Positions 36,536 through 44,539 of a stretch of DNA of 64,000 nt are shown piece after piece (positions within the stretch are counted from its first letter, which is position 1; every line of letters starts with the position of its first letter). The notes below the pieces were generated by a model that was given only the letters and a program-made list of their open reading frames with translations, was not told the DNA's origin and did no database searches. This DNA is from Vibrio sp. 14G-20 (GTDB lineage Bacteria; Pseudomonadota; Gammaproteobacteria; Enterobacterales; Vibrionaceae): contig NZ_JAPHPW010000013.1 of NCBI RefSeq assembly GCF_026241515.1, positions 86,896-150,895 of the forward strand, read 5' to 3'. Position numbers and translations under genes: made by a program.

Positions 36536-37894
36536 TTAGTCATACATCAACTTTTTAGCTTTACTGGCATCAAACTCTTTAAGAGATTTGCGTGCCAAGT
36601 GACGGAATGGGAAGGCTTTGACTATCTCTTCAAATGGTTGGATAGCAAATGCCCAAAAGATAGAGCCGTCTAAGCCAAAGATAATCAATGCACACAGTGG
36701 GATTGAAATGACCCACTGGCCAGTAAAGTTGATTTTGAATACGTCAGTGGTTTTACCGAGTGCTCTTAATACGTGACCGTGAACGGTGTTGTAACCACGA
36801 ACGATTGGCAAAAAGATGTAGAGTGGGGCAATAACAGCCAAAGCTTGATAAGTAGAGGCGTCAAGCTCTGAGTAAATATCGCCAATCACCAAACTTAAGC
36901 CTGCAAACAACACCGCACAAACCACAGAGATGCCAACTGCAACATCAATACTGGTATCAACGTTTTTGGTCAGGTCATCCATTTTTTTCGAACCGATCGC
37001 TTGGCTGATAGTAATCGCTGAGGAATGAGCCCAAGCAGTAATGAATTGAGTGCCGGCACGGATCCACGGCATCACCAAGGTAATCGCCACGTAAGCATTG
37101 ATATTGAGTTGTGAGTACAACAACTGATAGATCGTCGCACCAATCGAAAGCATGGTCACATTCGCAGCGACAGGGAATATCTCAATAAAGTGACGGCGGA
37201 TGTTGGTAATGAACTCAGACTTTTCAGTATCCAGCTTCAGTGACACAGACGAATCGTAATGCACACACAGAATCAAATACACAAGACGAACTGTGATGGC
37301 GATGACACTACCAAGTGCTGCACCTTGCACGCCAATGCCTTCAAAGTTTGAGAAACCATGAATCAGTACATACGAGAGTACAGCATTGATAGGCAGTTCA
37401 ATTAAGTAACCTTTGAATGGGACTTTGGTTCTGCCTAGCGCATTAAATAAAGCAATGATCACTTGCGTCAATGCTGTAAAAATGACGATGTATTTAGAGA
37501 TATCTAGATAGCGGCTGATTTCTGAATGAAGGGAAGTGTCATCTGTTAATGCTTGAATCAAGGGTTGTTCGAAAAAAGTAAGTAGAAGCCAAAACAGTGT
37601 TGCAACGCCAAGGTTGATAAATAACCCTGCCCAAAATGCTTTAGATAATGACGCGGCGATGCCAGAGCCCACAGCGCGGCTTAATACTAGCTGAGTGCCG
37701 TTTGCCAGCGCCATTTGAATTCCTAGCACAAAAGCAACGATAGTCGTCGCAATCCCCATTGCAGCTAAAGGGATTTCACCAAGCGGAGAAACCAATAGTG
37801 TGTCGATCATCAACATCGACTGCATCAGTAATGCGTTTAAGGCGAGGGGCCAGGCGAGAGAGAAGTTTTTCCTTACGTACGATTGCGAAGACAC
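36536..37894 (-). CDS. MATE-family efflux transporter
   Basis: This cytoplasmic-membrane antiporter has about 452 residues and twelve hydrophobic helices in two related halves, for example WPLALNALLMQSMLMIDTLL and the corresponding IEIFPVAANVTMLSIGATIYQ. MATE proteins export cationic drugs or metabolites with Na+ or H+. I prefer GTG 37894, with AAGG eight bases upstream; a start at 37903 is also open. It is oriented like gntR copy 2 and lies 156 bases behind it, with a hairpin between. A role in alginate growth is not evident. Confidence 0.88.
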   Translation of the reverse strand: MSSQSYVRKNFSLAWPLALNALLMQSMLMIDTLLVSPLGEIPLAAMGIATTIVAFVLGIQMALANGTQLVLSRAVGSGIAASLSKAFWAGLFINLGVATLFWLLLTFFEQPLIQALTDDTSLHSEISRYLDISKYIVIFTALTQVIIALFNALGRTKVPFKGYLIELPINAVLSYVLIHGFSNFEGIGVQGAALGSVIAITVRLVYLILCVHYDSSVSLKLDTEKSEFITNIRRHFIEIFPVAANVTMLSIGATIYQLLYSQLNINAYVAITLVMPWIRAGTQFITAWAHSSAITISQAIGSKKMDDLTKNVDTSIDVAVGISVVCAVLFAGLSLVIGDIYSELDASTYQALAVIAPLYIFLPIVRGYNTVHGHVLRALGKTTDVFKINFTGQWVISIPLCALIIFGLDGSIFWAFAIQPFEEIVKAFPFRHLARKSLKEFDASKAKKLMYD

Positions 37895-38006
37895 AAACAA
37901 CACCTTATGTGTATAACCGTGAGCTTTCTTTGAGATGACCCGACTTCAAGGTTTAAAGATTAAACACTACGGTATGGATAGTAAAAAATTGGACGCTAAA
38001 ATGTGA

Positions 38007-38036
38007 CTGACTCGTGTATTGAGATACACGTGTCAG
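38007..38036. other. Near-perfect 13-base inverted repeat between gntR copy 2 and the MATE gene
   Basis: CTGACTCGTGTAT and ATACACGTGTCAG pair with one mismatch around TGAG. No T run follows on either strand, so it is either a weak terminator behind gntR or a binding site for the MATE promoter. A similar TGTATACGTC word occurs at 38839 upstream of this gntR. Confidence 0.5.
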
Positions 38037-38050
38037 TTGGTAGATCTTGG

Positions 38051-38773
38051 TTATGCCATGGCGAGTTCAACCCGAGACAGCTTTTGGTTCTCATCGTCTA
38101 GCAAAGCTTGAGAAGCAATACGAGCTTGCTTGGCATTTCCTGACATTATCGCGTCGTAAATCGCTTTGTGTTCTTCCAAACAGAAGCGACCGCCTTCGGC
38201 TGAATGGTCGATAAATTGCTTGAAAATCGTCGATAAAATGTTAGCAAACGGAATGTAGAACTGATTACCTGTTGATAGGAAAATCGTTTGATGAAACAGG
38301 TGATCGTTAGCTGTCCACTCTTCATAATCAAAGTTGTTTGCTGCAATGGTCATCTTTTGGAAAAGAATTGAAAGCTCTTTGCGCTGCTCGACAGTTGCGT
38401 TGGTTGCGGCCAGTGCGCACGCTTCCGGGTCAATCGCTTTTCTTAAGCCTAAGAATTGAGACAAGAAAGGCTTGGTATCTTCTAAGTCTTGAATCCAGTA
38501 TAGCAATTGCGGGTCTAAGAAGTGCCACTGCGTTCTTGGTTTGATTCGAGTGCCCACTTTCGGCTTTGACTCGATCAATCCTTTTGCCGAAAGTAACTTG
38601 GTTGATTCTCGAAGGGCAGTTCTGCTCACGCCAAAGATATCGCACAACTCCATTTCGCTGGGTAACTTTTGATTTTCTTCTAACTCGCCTGACAAGATCT
38701 TGCGAGCAATTTGCCTCGCCACTTGAACATGAATTCGGCGGCTTGAATCTTCCACCAATGTAAATATTGACAT
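38051..38773 (-). CDS. FadR-subfamily GntR transcriptional regulator (copy 2, divergent)
   Basis: The 240 residues have the same layout as copies 1 and 3: winged helix-turn-helix (VARQIARKILSGELEENQ, SRTALRESTKLLSAKGLIES) and an FCD domain with FHQTIFLSTGNQFYIP and EEHKAIYDAIMSGN. It is clearly more distant, at roughly half identity, and several recognition-helix neighbours differ, so it may prefer a different operator or ligand. AGGTGG lies before the ATG. It sits between the SDR and the MATE genes on the same strand, each with its own spacing, and could control either. Confidence 0.88.
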   Translation of the reverse strand: MSIFTLVEDSSRRIHVQVARQIARKILSGELEENQKLPSEMELCDIFGVSRTALRESTKLLSAKGLIESKPKVGTRIKPRTQWHFLDPQLLYWIQDLEDTKPFLSQFLGLRKAIDPEACALAATNATVEQRKELSILFQKMTIAANNFDYEEWTANDHLFHQTIFLSTGNQFYIPFANILSTIFKQFIDHSAEGGRFCLEEHKAIYDAIMSGNAKQARIASQALLDDENQKLSRVELAMA

Positions 38774-38803
38774 TTAAACCACCTGAAATTGAAACTTTAA
38801 AAA

Positions 38804-38828
38804 CAAAAAAAAACCAGACGAATCTGGC
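38804..38828 (-). terminator. Terminator of the SDR gene
   Basis: On the minus strand GCCAGATTCGTCTGG forms a stem with a TTCG loop, followed by nine T. It is 120 bases past the SDR stop and just upstream of gntR copy 2. Confidence 0.8.
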
Positions 38829-38948
38829 GTTTAATGTCAGTGTATACGTCGAATTTAGTGTGAGGTTTTCCCTCATCTACTAGGGTCTGTTGACTTTATA
38901 TAGTGTGGCGAACTTAAATCGCTGAGTGAGCTTATACAAACCAGCTAA

Positions 38949-39725
38949 CTAAGGTGTGATTTGTCCGCCGTTAACATCTAGGATTTGACCTGTGATGTAA
39001 CCGCTGCAAGCGTGCGATGCAAAGAAAGCAAATGAAGGGGCAACTTCATCAATATTACCAAAGCGTCCCATTGGGATGTTGCTAGCAATGTTCGATTTCA
39101 GCTCGTCGCTTTTACCATCGTGAAATGCAGTATCGATAGTGCCAGGAGAAACAATGTTGAAACGGATATTGTCTTTCGCAAACTCTTTCACCCAGTTACG
39201 GTGAATGTCGTGTAACCACGCTTTTGAAGCTGCATAGATGCCAGCACCCACACCGCCACCTTCGCGAGCAGCAATCGAACCCGTGCTGATAACACACGAT
39301 GTTTGCCCCGACTCAACAGCAGAAGCGCGTAAGTGGGGGATAGAGAACTTGGTTGTCATCAGTGCAGAACGAACATTGAGGTTCATTACGCGCTCATAAA
39401 ATTCATCATCGATATTTTCTAGGTTGGCGCGACCACCAAGGCCACCTGCGTTGTTGATCAATACATCCATGCCACCAAAATGGTCAGTGAACTCTTTGAC
39501 CAACCTTTCGCACTCTAATGTGTCCATTAGGTTTGCAGGAAAAAATGCAACATCGCCACCCAGTGCAGTGAGTTCCGTAATAACGTCATCGACTTTTGGG
39601 CTAAAAGCACGACTATTGATGCCAATCTTTGCACCGTACTTTGCAAAAATACGTGCGGTAGCTAAGCCCATACCAGCGGTCGAGCCAGTAATTAGAATGC
39701 GTTTGCCTTTTAAATCGTTAAACAT
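38949..39725 (-). CDS. Short-chain dehydrogenase/reductase, possible second DEH reductase
   Basis: This 258-residue cytoplasmic SDR has the cofactor motif TGSTAGMGLA at 13-22, the NNAGG motif at 91-95, and a catalytic triad Ser150, Tyr164, Lys168 (STGSIA, IYAASKA). The C-terminus DVNGGQITP is typical. Some alginate users reduce DEH with an SDR enzyme (Sphingomonas A1-R) and pectin users have KduD, so a uronate-derived substrate is plausible here. The upstream region shares AATCATACAATA with the dehR promoter. The alternative is a general ketoreductase. Confidence 0.85.
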   Translation of the reverse strand: MFNDLKGKRILITGSTAGMGLATARIFAKYGAKIGINSRAFSPKVDDVITELTALGGDVAFFPANLMDTLECERLVKEFTDHFGGMDVLINNAGGLGGRANLENIDDEFYERVMNLNVRSALMTTKFSIPHLRASAVESGQTSCVISTGSIAAREGGGVGAGIYAASKAWLHDIHRNWVKEFAKDNIRFNIVSPGTIDTAFHDGKSDELKSNIASNIPMGRFGNIDEVAPSFAFFASHACSGYITGQILDVNGGQITP

Positions 39726-39760
39726 CAGAGTCGCCTATATTGTAGATTATTTGCGTCAAT

Positions 39761-39771
39761 AAATCATACAA
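39761..39771. promoter_or_regulatory. Degenerate operator-like site upstream of the SDR gene
   Basis: AAATCATACAA keeps TACAA and shares its flank with the site at 23076 before dehR. It lies 35 bases before the SDR start. Confidence 0.35.
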
Positions 39772-40022
39772 TAACACTTGCTGTATTCAAGGATGTTCAT
39801 CTCAAAACCGATCATTAATGACAGAAATAGTGAGAGTAAGAGTGGTTTTGTGAGTTCACGCATACTCAAAAAGTGTAAATAAGAACTATTTGTATGAATT
39901 AATGGGCAGGAGGGGTTTTATGTGCTTAATAGGTGTTGGGTGAGTGAAATATTGCTCTAGAGTATATCAGGAGTGACCTCACGTTATTCTTATACTGAGT
40001 TGGTGCAGATATAAATCAGTGC

Positions 40023-40047
40023 TATAGTCCGGGTTAAATAATACATA
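40023..40047 (+). promoter_or_regulatory. gntR promoter block shared with the paralogue at 12884
   Basis: TATAGT (40023-40028) and TTAAATAATACATA (40034-40047) occur at almost the same distance from each other as in copy 1 and close to the ATG. Confidence 0.5.
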
Positions 40048-40067
40048 TCTAATAAGTAAGTAGACAC

Positions 40068-40787
40068 ATGGCTGGCTCTTTCAATTCTATTTCAGGCTCT
40101 AAGCGAAGCCTTCATGTGCAAGTTGCACGTGAAATCGCCCGTGGTATTTTGTCGGGCAATTTGCCTCAAGGTTCTATTATCCCTGGTGAAATGGCTCTGT
40201 GTGAGCAATTTGGTATCAGTAGAACAGCATTAAGAGAAGCCGTTAAGCTTCTGACTTCAAAAGGCCTATTAGAATCTCGCCCCAAGATTGGTACTCGCGT
40301 TGTTGACCGTGCGTACTGGAACTTCTTAGATCCACAATTGATCGAATGGATGGACGGTTTGGCCGATACAGACCAATTCTGTCATCAGTTTTTGGGCTTA
40401 CGCCGAGCGATTGAACCAGAAGCGTGTGCTTTAGCCGCTCAGTTCGCGAGTGCGGAACAACGCATTGAACTATCGGGTATTTTCCAACAAATGGTAGAAA
40501 TCTCTAACGAAGAAACTCTTGATCAAGAACGTTGGTTAGATATTGATATGAAATTCCATAGTTTGATCTTCAATGCAACAGGTAACGACTTCTACCTTCC
40601 ATTTGGTAACATCTTAACCACGATGTTTGTTAACTTTATTTCTCACTCTTCTGAAGAGGGAAGTACTTGTATTAACGAACACCGCCAGATTTATGAAGCA
40701 ATCATGGCAGGTAATAGTGACAAAGCGCGCCATGCGTCAGCAAGTCATTTATTGGAAACAAACCACAGGCTACCAGCCGCTAGCTAA
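40068..40787 (+). CDS. FadR-subfamily GntR transcriptional regulator (copy 3)
   Basis: The 239 residues are close to copy 1. The DNA-binding half is almost identical, while the FCD half has more changes (for instance VEVDDAEVF replaced by VEISNEETL), so the two may respond differently to ligand on the same operator. The winged helix-turn-helix spans about 10-80 and the FCD domain 95-230, with FHSLIFNATGNDFYLP and INEHRQIYEAIMAGN. It is transcribed alone, divergent from the SDR, and ends before a strong terminator. Confidence 0.9.
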   Translation: MAGSFNSISGSKRSLHVQVAREIARGILSGNLPQGSIIPGEMALCEQFGISRTALREAVKLLTSKGLLESRPKIGTRVVDRAYWNFLDPQLIEWMDGLADTDQFCHQFLGLRRAIEPEACALAAQFASAEQRIELSGIFQQMVEISNEETLDQERWLDIDMKFHSLIFNATGNDFYLPFGNILTTMFVNFISHSSEEGSTCINEHRQIYEAIMAGNSDKARHASASHLLETNHRLPAAS

Positions 40788-40912
40788 TTGTTTTTATTGT
40801 TATTTTAGCTTTGATAGTTTTGCATTATTGACGAGAGGTCATTCTGGTAAAACTAGGATAGTCAAAGTTAAAATTACGGTTGTTCAAGAGCTAATTTCAG
40901 CAGTGACCTCCC

Positions 40913-40941
40913 AAAAAGCACGTTTGATACGTGCTTTTTTT
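40913..40941. terminator. Terminator after gntR copy 3
   Basis: AAAAAGCACG and CGTGCTTTTT form a ten-base stem with a seven-base loop and seven T. Confidence 0.88.
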
Positions 40942-41071
40942 GCATCCAAATTTGATGAAAACCTGATTGATGTCCAATATTTAATCTATTATTTGCTGTT
41001 TCGTTAAAAGCACTAGCAACCAGTATTTTAAATTATATAATAATACTAATTAAATTATTGTGAGTGTGATT

Positions 41072-42934
41072 ATGCCCCAGTCTCTACTGCCAAATATTCT
41101 TCAATTCATAGGTCAAATCGACCCATTCGATAAGATCCCTAAAGAAGCACTTCGCGAACTTGCCTCTAACGTGCAAATTACCTATCTCGGCAAGGGAGAT
41201 GTGGTTGATTTGTGTGAGTCGGGGAAGGAAAAATCGCTCTATATCATTCGAACGGGCTCTATGGAGCAACGAAAATCGGATGGTGTGCTTCGTGCTCGTC
41301 TAGGCAGTGAAGATTTGTTCGGCTTTACGTTCTTAGATTCTGAAGTCAACGACGAAAAAGGCTATAGAGCTGTCGCAATCGAGAACACCTTGCTTTATGT
41401 GATTCCACACTCAGCACTTCAAACGCTTTTCAAAGCTTTTCCAAGTTGCGCTGAACACTTTGCTTCACAGGCGCAGGTTCGCTTAAAATCGGCTCTGGAC
41501 GTGGTCTGGTCAAATAAAGAGAAAGGCTTGTTCATTCGTAAGGTTGAGGAAGTGGCCAGCGGGCAGGTGGCGATTGTTAAGTCTGAGCAAAGCATCCAAT
41601 CAGTTGCGGTTGAAATGCTTCATCAACGCTCGCCATGTGCTGTGATCTATGAAGGTGAAACCATTGTTGGTTTGATCACCGACCGAGACATGACCAAGCG
41701 AGTGATCGCCCATGGTGTCAGTACCGATAGCCTGATCTCTGAGGTAATGACGCACTCTCCACTTACGGTAAAACCGGATGATCTCGTGCTGCATGCTGCG
41801 TCTATCATGATGCAATTCAATATCCGTAACTTACCCGTTGTGAAAGAGAATAAAGTCGTTGGTCTTCTTACTACGTCTCATTTGGTTCAAAACCACCGTG
41901 TTCAAGCGATTTTCTTGATTGAGAAGATTAAATACGCGGGCAGCGTGAAAACTATGTCTTCTTTCACTTCAGAGCGCCAAGCTATTTTTGAAGCGCTGGT
42001 GGAAGGCAAGGTTGCCCCTGAAACCGTTGGCAAAGTAATGACCATGATTATGGACGCCTACACTCGCCGGTTGATTCAGATAGCGATTGATAAGTTAGGC
42101 CCACCGCCGTGTGATTTCTCTTGGATCGTAGCGGGATCGCACGCGCGTAACGAAGTCCACATGTTGTCGGATCAAGACAGCGCGATTGTACTGGCCGACG
42201 ATGCAACAGACAGTGACCGTATTTACTTCAAACACTTAGCGATGATGGTGACCAACGGCTTAGCAAGCTGTGACTACCCATTATGTCCAGGCAAATTTAT
42301 GGCCGCGACGCCAAAATGGTGTCAGCCACTCAGCGTTTGGAAGCATTACTACAAGAAGTGGGTAGCTAACCCAGAGTACGAACGCTTGCTTAACATTAGT
42401 GTGTTCCTAGAAATTCGTACTATCTATGGCAACAGTGAGTACGAAGGCATTCTTCGTGATGAATTGCATAGTAATATTCGCGGTAACCGTGAGTTTTTAA
42501 GCACGCTAGTGAAAGACGCGGTGAACACCAACCCACCACTGGGCATCTTCAATAGCTTGGTACTCGAGAAGTCGGGTGAGAATAAGAAAACACTCAATGT
42601 GAAGAAGTACGCCATCAACTTGATTATCGATCTTGCGCGTATTTACGGATTAGCGGTGGAATGTGATTTGTCAGCAACCGATGAACGCTTTGCTGCAGCC
42701 AATGAAAAAGGCATGTTGAGTGATGACGCGTTCAAGAACATCCTTGGTGCGTATCAGTTCATTCTGTCTTTCCGTTTCGGCCATCAGCTCGAAGCCCTCA
42801 AGAATGGTGAAGTGCCAGACAACAACATCAACCCAGACAGTTTTGGCAGCTTTGAACGTAAGCACTTGAAAGATGCCTTTAGGATCATTGCTGACCTTCA
42901 AGAAGCGGCGAAAATTCGTTTCGGAGCGCGTTAA
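41072..42934 (+). CDS. DUF294-type putative nucleotidyltransferase with cNMP-binding and CBS domains
   Basis: A cytoplasmic protein of 620 residues from ATG 41072. An N-terminal cyclic-nucleotide-binding-like domain (about 15-140) precedes a CBS pair (about 165-285; TDRDMTKRVIAHG, FNIRNLPVVKENKVVGLLT). Then comes the DUF294 nucleotidyltransferase motif GSHARNEVHMLSDQDSAIVL (about 353-372) and a helical C-terminal domain (about 470-620). The layout resembles GlnD-like signalling transferases; a target is unknown. The next gene, an exonuclease, overlaps the stop by one base. The pair is often seen beside symporter genes in marine bacteria, from memory. No operator-like palindrome stands close to it. 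Confidence 0.85.
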   Translation: MPQSLLPNILQFIGQIDPFDKIPKEALRELASNVQITYLGKGDVVDLCESGKEKSLYIIRTGSMEQRKSDGVLRARLGSEDLFGFTFLDSEVNDEKGYRAVAIENTLLYVIPHSALQTLFKAFPSCAEHFASQAQVRLKSALDVVWSNKEKGLFIRKVEEVASGQVAIVKSEQSIQSVAVEMLHQRSPCAVIYEGETIVGLITDRDMTKRVIAHGVSTDSLISEVMTHSPLTVKPDDLVLHAASIMMQFNIRNLPVVKENKVVGLLTTSHLVQNHRVQAIFLIEKIKYAGSVKTMSSFTSERQAIFEALVEGKVAPETVGKVMTMIMDAYTRRLIQIAIDKLGPPPCDFSWIVAGSHARNEVHMLSDQDSAIVLADDATDSDRIYFKHLAMMVTNGLASCDYPLCPGKFMAATPKWCQPLSVWKHYYKKWVANPEYERLLNISVFLEIRTIYGNSEYEGILRDELHSNIRGNREFLSTLVKDAVNTNPPLGIFNSLVLEKSGENKKTLNVKKYAINLIIDLARIYGLAVECDLSATDERFAAANEKGMLSDDAFKNILGAYQFILSFRFGHQLEALKNGEVPDNNINPDSFGSFERKHLKDAFRIIADLQEAAKIRFGAR

Positions 42935-43650
42935 TGAAAGCTTTGTTGAACTACTTTCACCCGCTTGAACGAATTAAACGTAAGCGTAAGCAGTATTTGA
43001 ATACGGTTAAGTTGCCAGAAGCGTTACACGATCTTGTTGAACAACCTTGCCCTGAAATGACGGACTTGGCCAAAGACAGCGACTATATCGTGTTGGATCT
43101 TGAAACCACAGGCTTAGACAGTGAGCAAGATCTTATCTTGTCCATGGGTTGGGTCGATGTGGTCAAAGGGCGAATAGACTTAGCGTCGGCCAAGCATATC
43201 TATCTGAACAATGATTCTCAGATCAACGCTGAAACCGCGGTGATTAACCACATAACACCACAGATGTTGGAAGAGGGCGCATCCATTCATGATGCGATGC
43301 TCACTTTTTTCGAAGCAGCGAAAGGTAAGATCATCGTCGCGCACGCTTGTGTGGTCGAAGAGAAGTTCATTAGCCAGTATCTATTAAGATGTTATGGCTT
43401 AAGGCAGTTGCCTTTACTTTGGCTAGATACATTATGTATTGAGAAGAGTATGGAGAAAGCGATCAGCAACCATGAAGAAGTGGATTTAACTCTAGCGGGT
43501 ACGCGACACAGGTATGGGCTTCCCGAGTACAACAGCCACAATGCGTTAGCGGATGCAGTCTCAACAGCAGAATTGTTGTTAGCTCAGCAGAAGCGAGTAG
43601 TGCCTAACGATGAAGTGACACTTTCCTTTTTATATCGGATCAGTCACTAG
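42934..43650 (+). CDS. DnaQ-like 3'-5' exonuclease
   Basis: The 238 residues carry the DEDDh exonuclease fold. Exo I is VLDLETTGLDSEQD, with Asp and Glu near 54-56, and Exo III is HNALADAVSTAELL, with His and Asp near 205-210. In Exo II the usual Asp is replaced by Glu in VAHACVVEEKFI. The enzyme would degrade nucleic acid ends or a nucleotide-like substrate. Its ATG overlaps the previous stop codon (TAATG), so it is made together with the DUF294 protein, suggesting a shared job. It ends before a bidirectional terminator. Confidence 0.85.
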   Translation: MKALLNYFHPLERIKRKRKQYLNTVKLPEALHDLVEQPCPEMTDLAKDSDYIVLDLETTGLDSEQDLILSMGWVDVVKGRIDLASAKHIYLNNDSQINAETAVINHITPQMLEEGASIHDAMLTFFEAAKGKIIVAHACVVEEKFISQYLLRCYGLRQLPLLWLDTLCIEKSMEKAISNHEEVDLTLAGTRHRYGLPEYNSHNALADAVSTAELLLAQQKRVVPNDEVTLSFLYRISH

Positions 43651-43702
43651 GGCAGTCGTTTAGCGTATTCGAATCATGGTGAATGACCTGATTTGAAAAC
43701 AT

Positions 43703-43734
43703 AAAAAAGCCAGCGATTAAGCTGGCTTTTGTTT
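43703..43734. terminator. Bidirectional terminator between the exonuclease and a porin gene
   Basis: AAAAGCCAGC and GCTGGCTTTT form a perfect ten-base stem around GATTAA. Confidence 0.88.
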
Positions 43735-43789
43735 AGGTCTTAGAAAATTAGGACAGTAATTATCTTAGATTTTTCATGTAGCCTACTGC

Positions 43790-44464
43790 TTAGAAGCTGT
43801 AAGTGATACCTACACGGCTACGCAGTTGACGGTCACGGCTGTCTTGAACGTTACCGAACTCAACGTATGGACGCCAGCTCCAGTCAGCCTCTTTGTAACC
43901 CACTTTAAGGTTGTAATCCCACTCGTTGTCAGCACCGCCGCCGCCAGTCCACTCATTATCAATGAAGTCTTCTGCGTAGTTAGCTTCGAAGCCGAACTGC
44001 CAAGCATTCCAGTTGTAATCGATGTTACCTGTTACTTTACTGCGGTTCTTGTTGTCGTTTGAAGAATCAGAGGTGTAGTCACGGAACTCGTGACGGTAGC
44101 GAAGCTTCGCTTTTACACCTGAATCGAAAGAGTATTGAACACGTACTTGTGGTTTGTAGGTTACGCTATCAGAACCAAATGTTACTGGCATACTTGGTTG
44201 GATTAACCAGTGATCGCTGATTTTGAATTTGTAGCCGTATTCAAACTCGTTGTCCGCTGCTTCCCACTCAGAGAAAGGCTTACCTTTTTGCTTCATTTCA
44301 GCGCCAAAGAAGTGGTTGTCTACAGAACCGCTCATTTTGATACGGCTTGCCCAGTCTTCAGAACCATGTTTGTACTCTTGGCGTGCGTCAAGTGAAGCGG
44401 CAGAAACACTGCCAGCAAAAAGAGTTGCTACGATCGCTAAAGTAATCTTATTGTTTTTTATCAT
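43790..44464 (-). CDS. KdgM-family oligouronate porin (smaller copy)
   Basis: This outer-membrane beta-barrel has 224 residues. The signal peptide (IVATLFAGSVSAASLDARQEYK) ends after SAA/SLD, and the C-terminus RSRVGITYSF closes with the outer-membrane Phe. SLDARQEYKHGSEDWA and RYRHEFRDYTSD are KdgM-type features. It is shorter than the other copy, near the 230 residues usual for KdgM/KdgN. It lies 75 bases behind the PL38-like lyase gene on the same strand and is probably its operon partner: lyase in the periplasm, porin for its substrate. Confidence 0.87.
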   Translation of the reverse strand: MIKNNKITLAIVATLFAGSVSAASLDARQEYKHGSEDWASRIKMSGSVDNHFFGAEMKQKGKPFSEWEAADNEFEYGYKFKISDHWLIQPSMPVTFGSDSVTYKPQVRVQYSFDSGVKAKLRYRHEFRDYTSDSSNDNKNRSKVTGNIDYNWNAWQFGFEANYAEDFIDNEWTGGGGADNEWDYNLKVGYKEADWSWRPYVEFGNVQDSRDRQLRSRVGITYSF

Positions 44465-44539
44465 TTTATTGTTTCCACTGTATCTAAATAAAAAATGGTT
44501 GTTTAAGGGACTGACATTGAGCCCCTTGTCGTATTGGGA

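Noticed and set aside
43826..44062. Plus-strand frames over the small KdgM-type porin
   Set aside because: They are antisense to a porin with a signal peptide and a C-terminal Phe.
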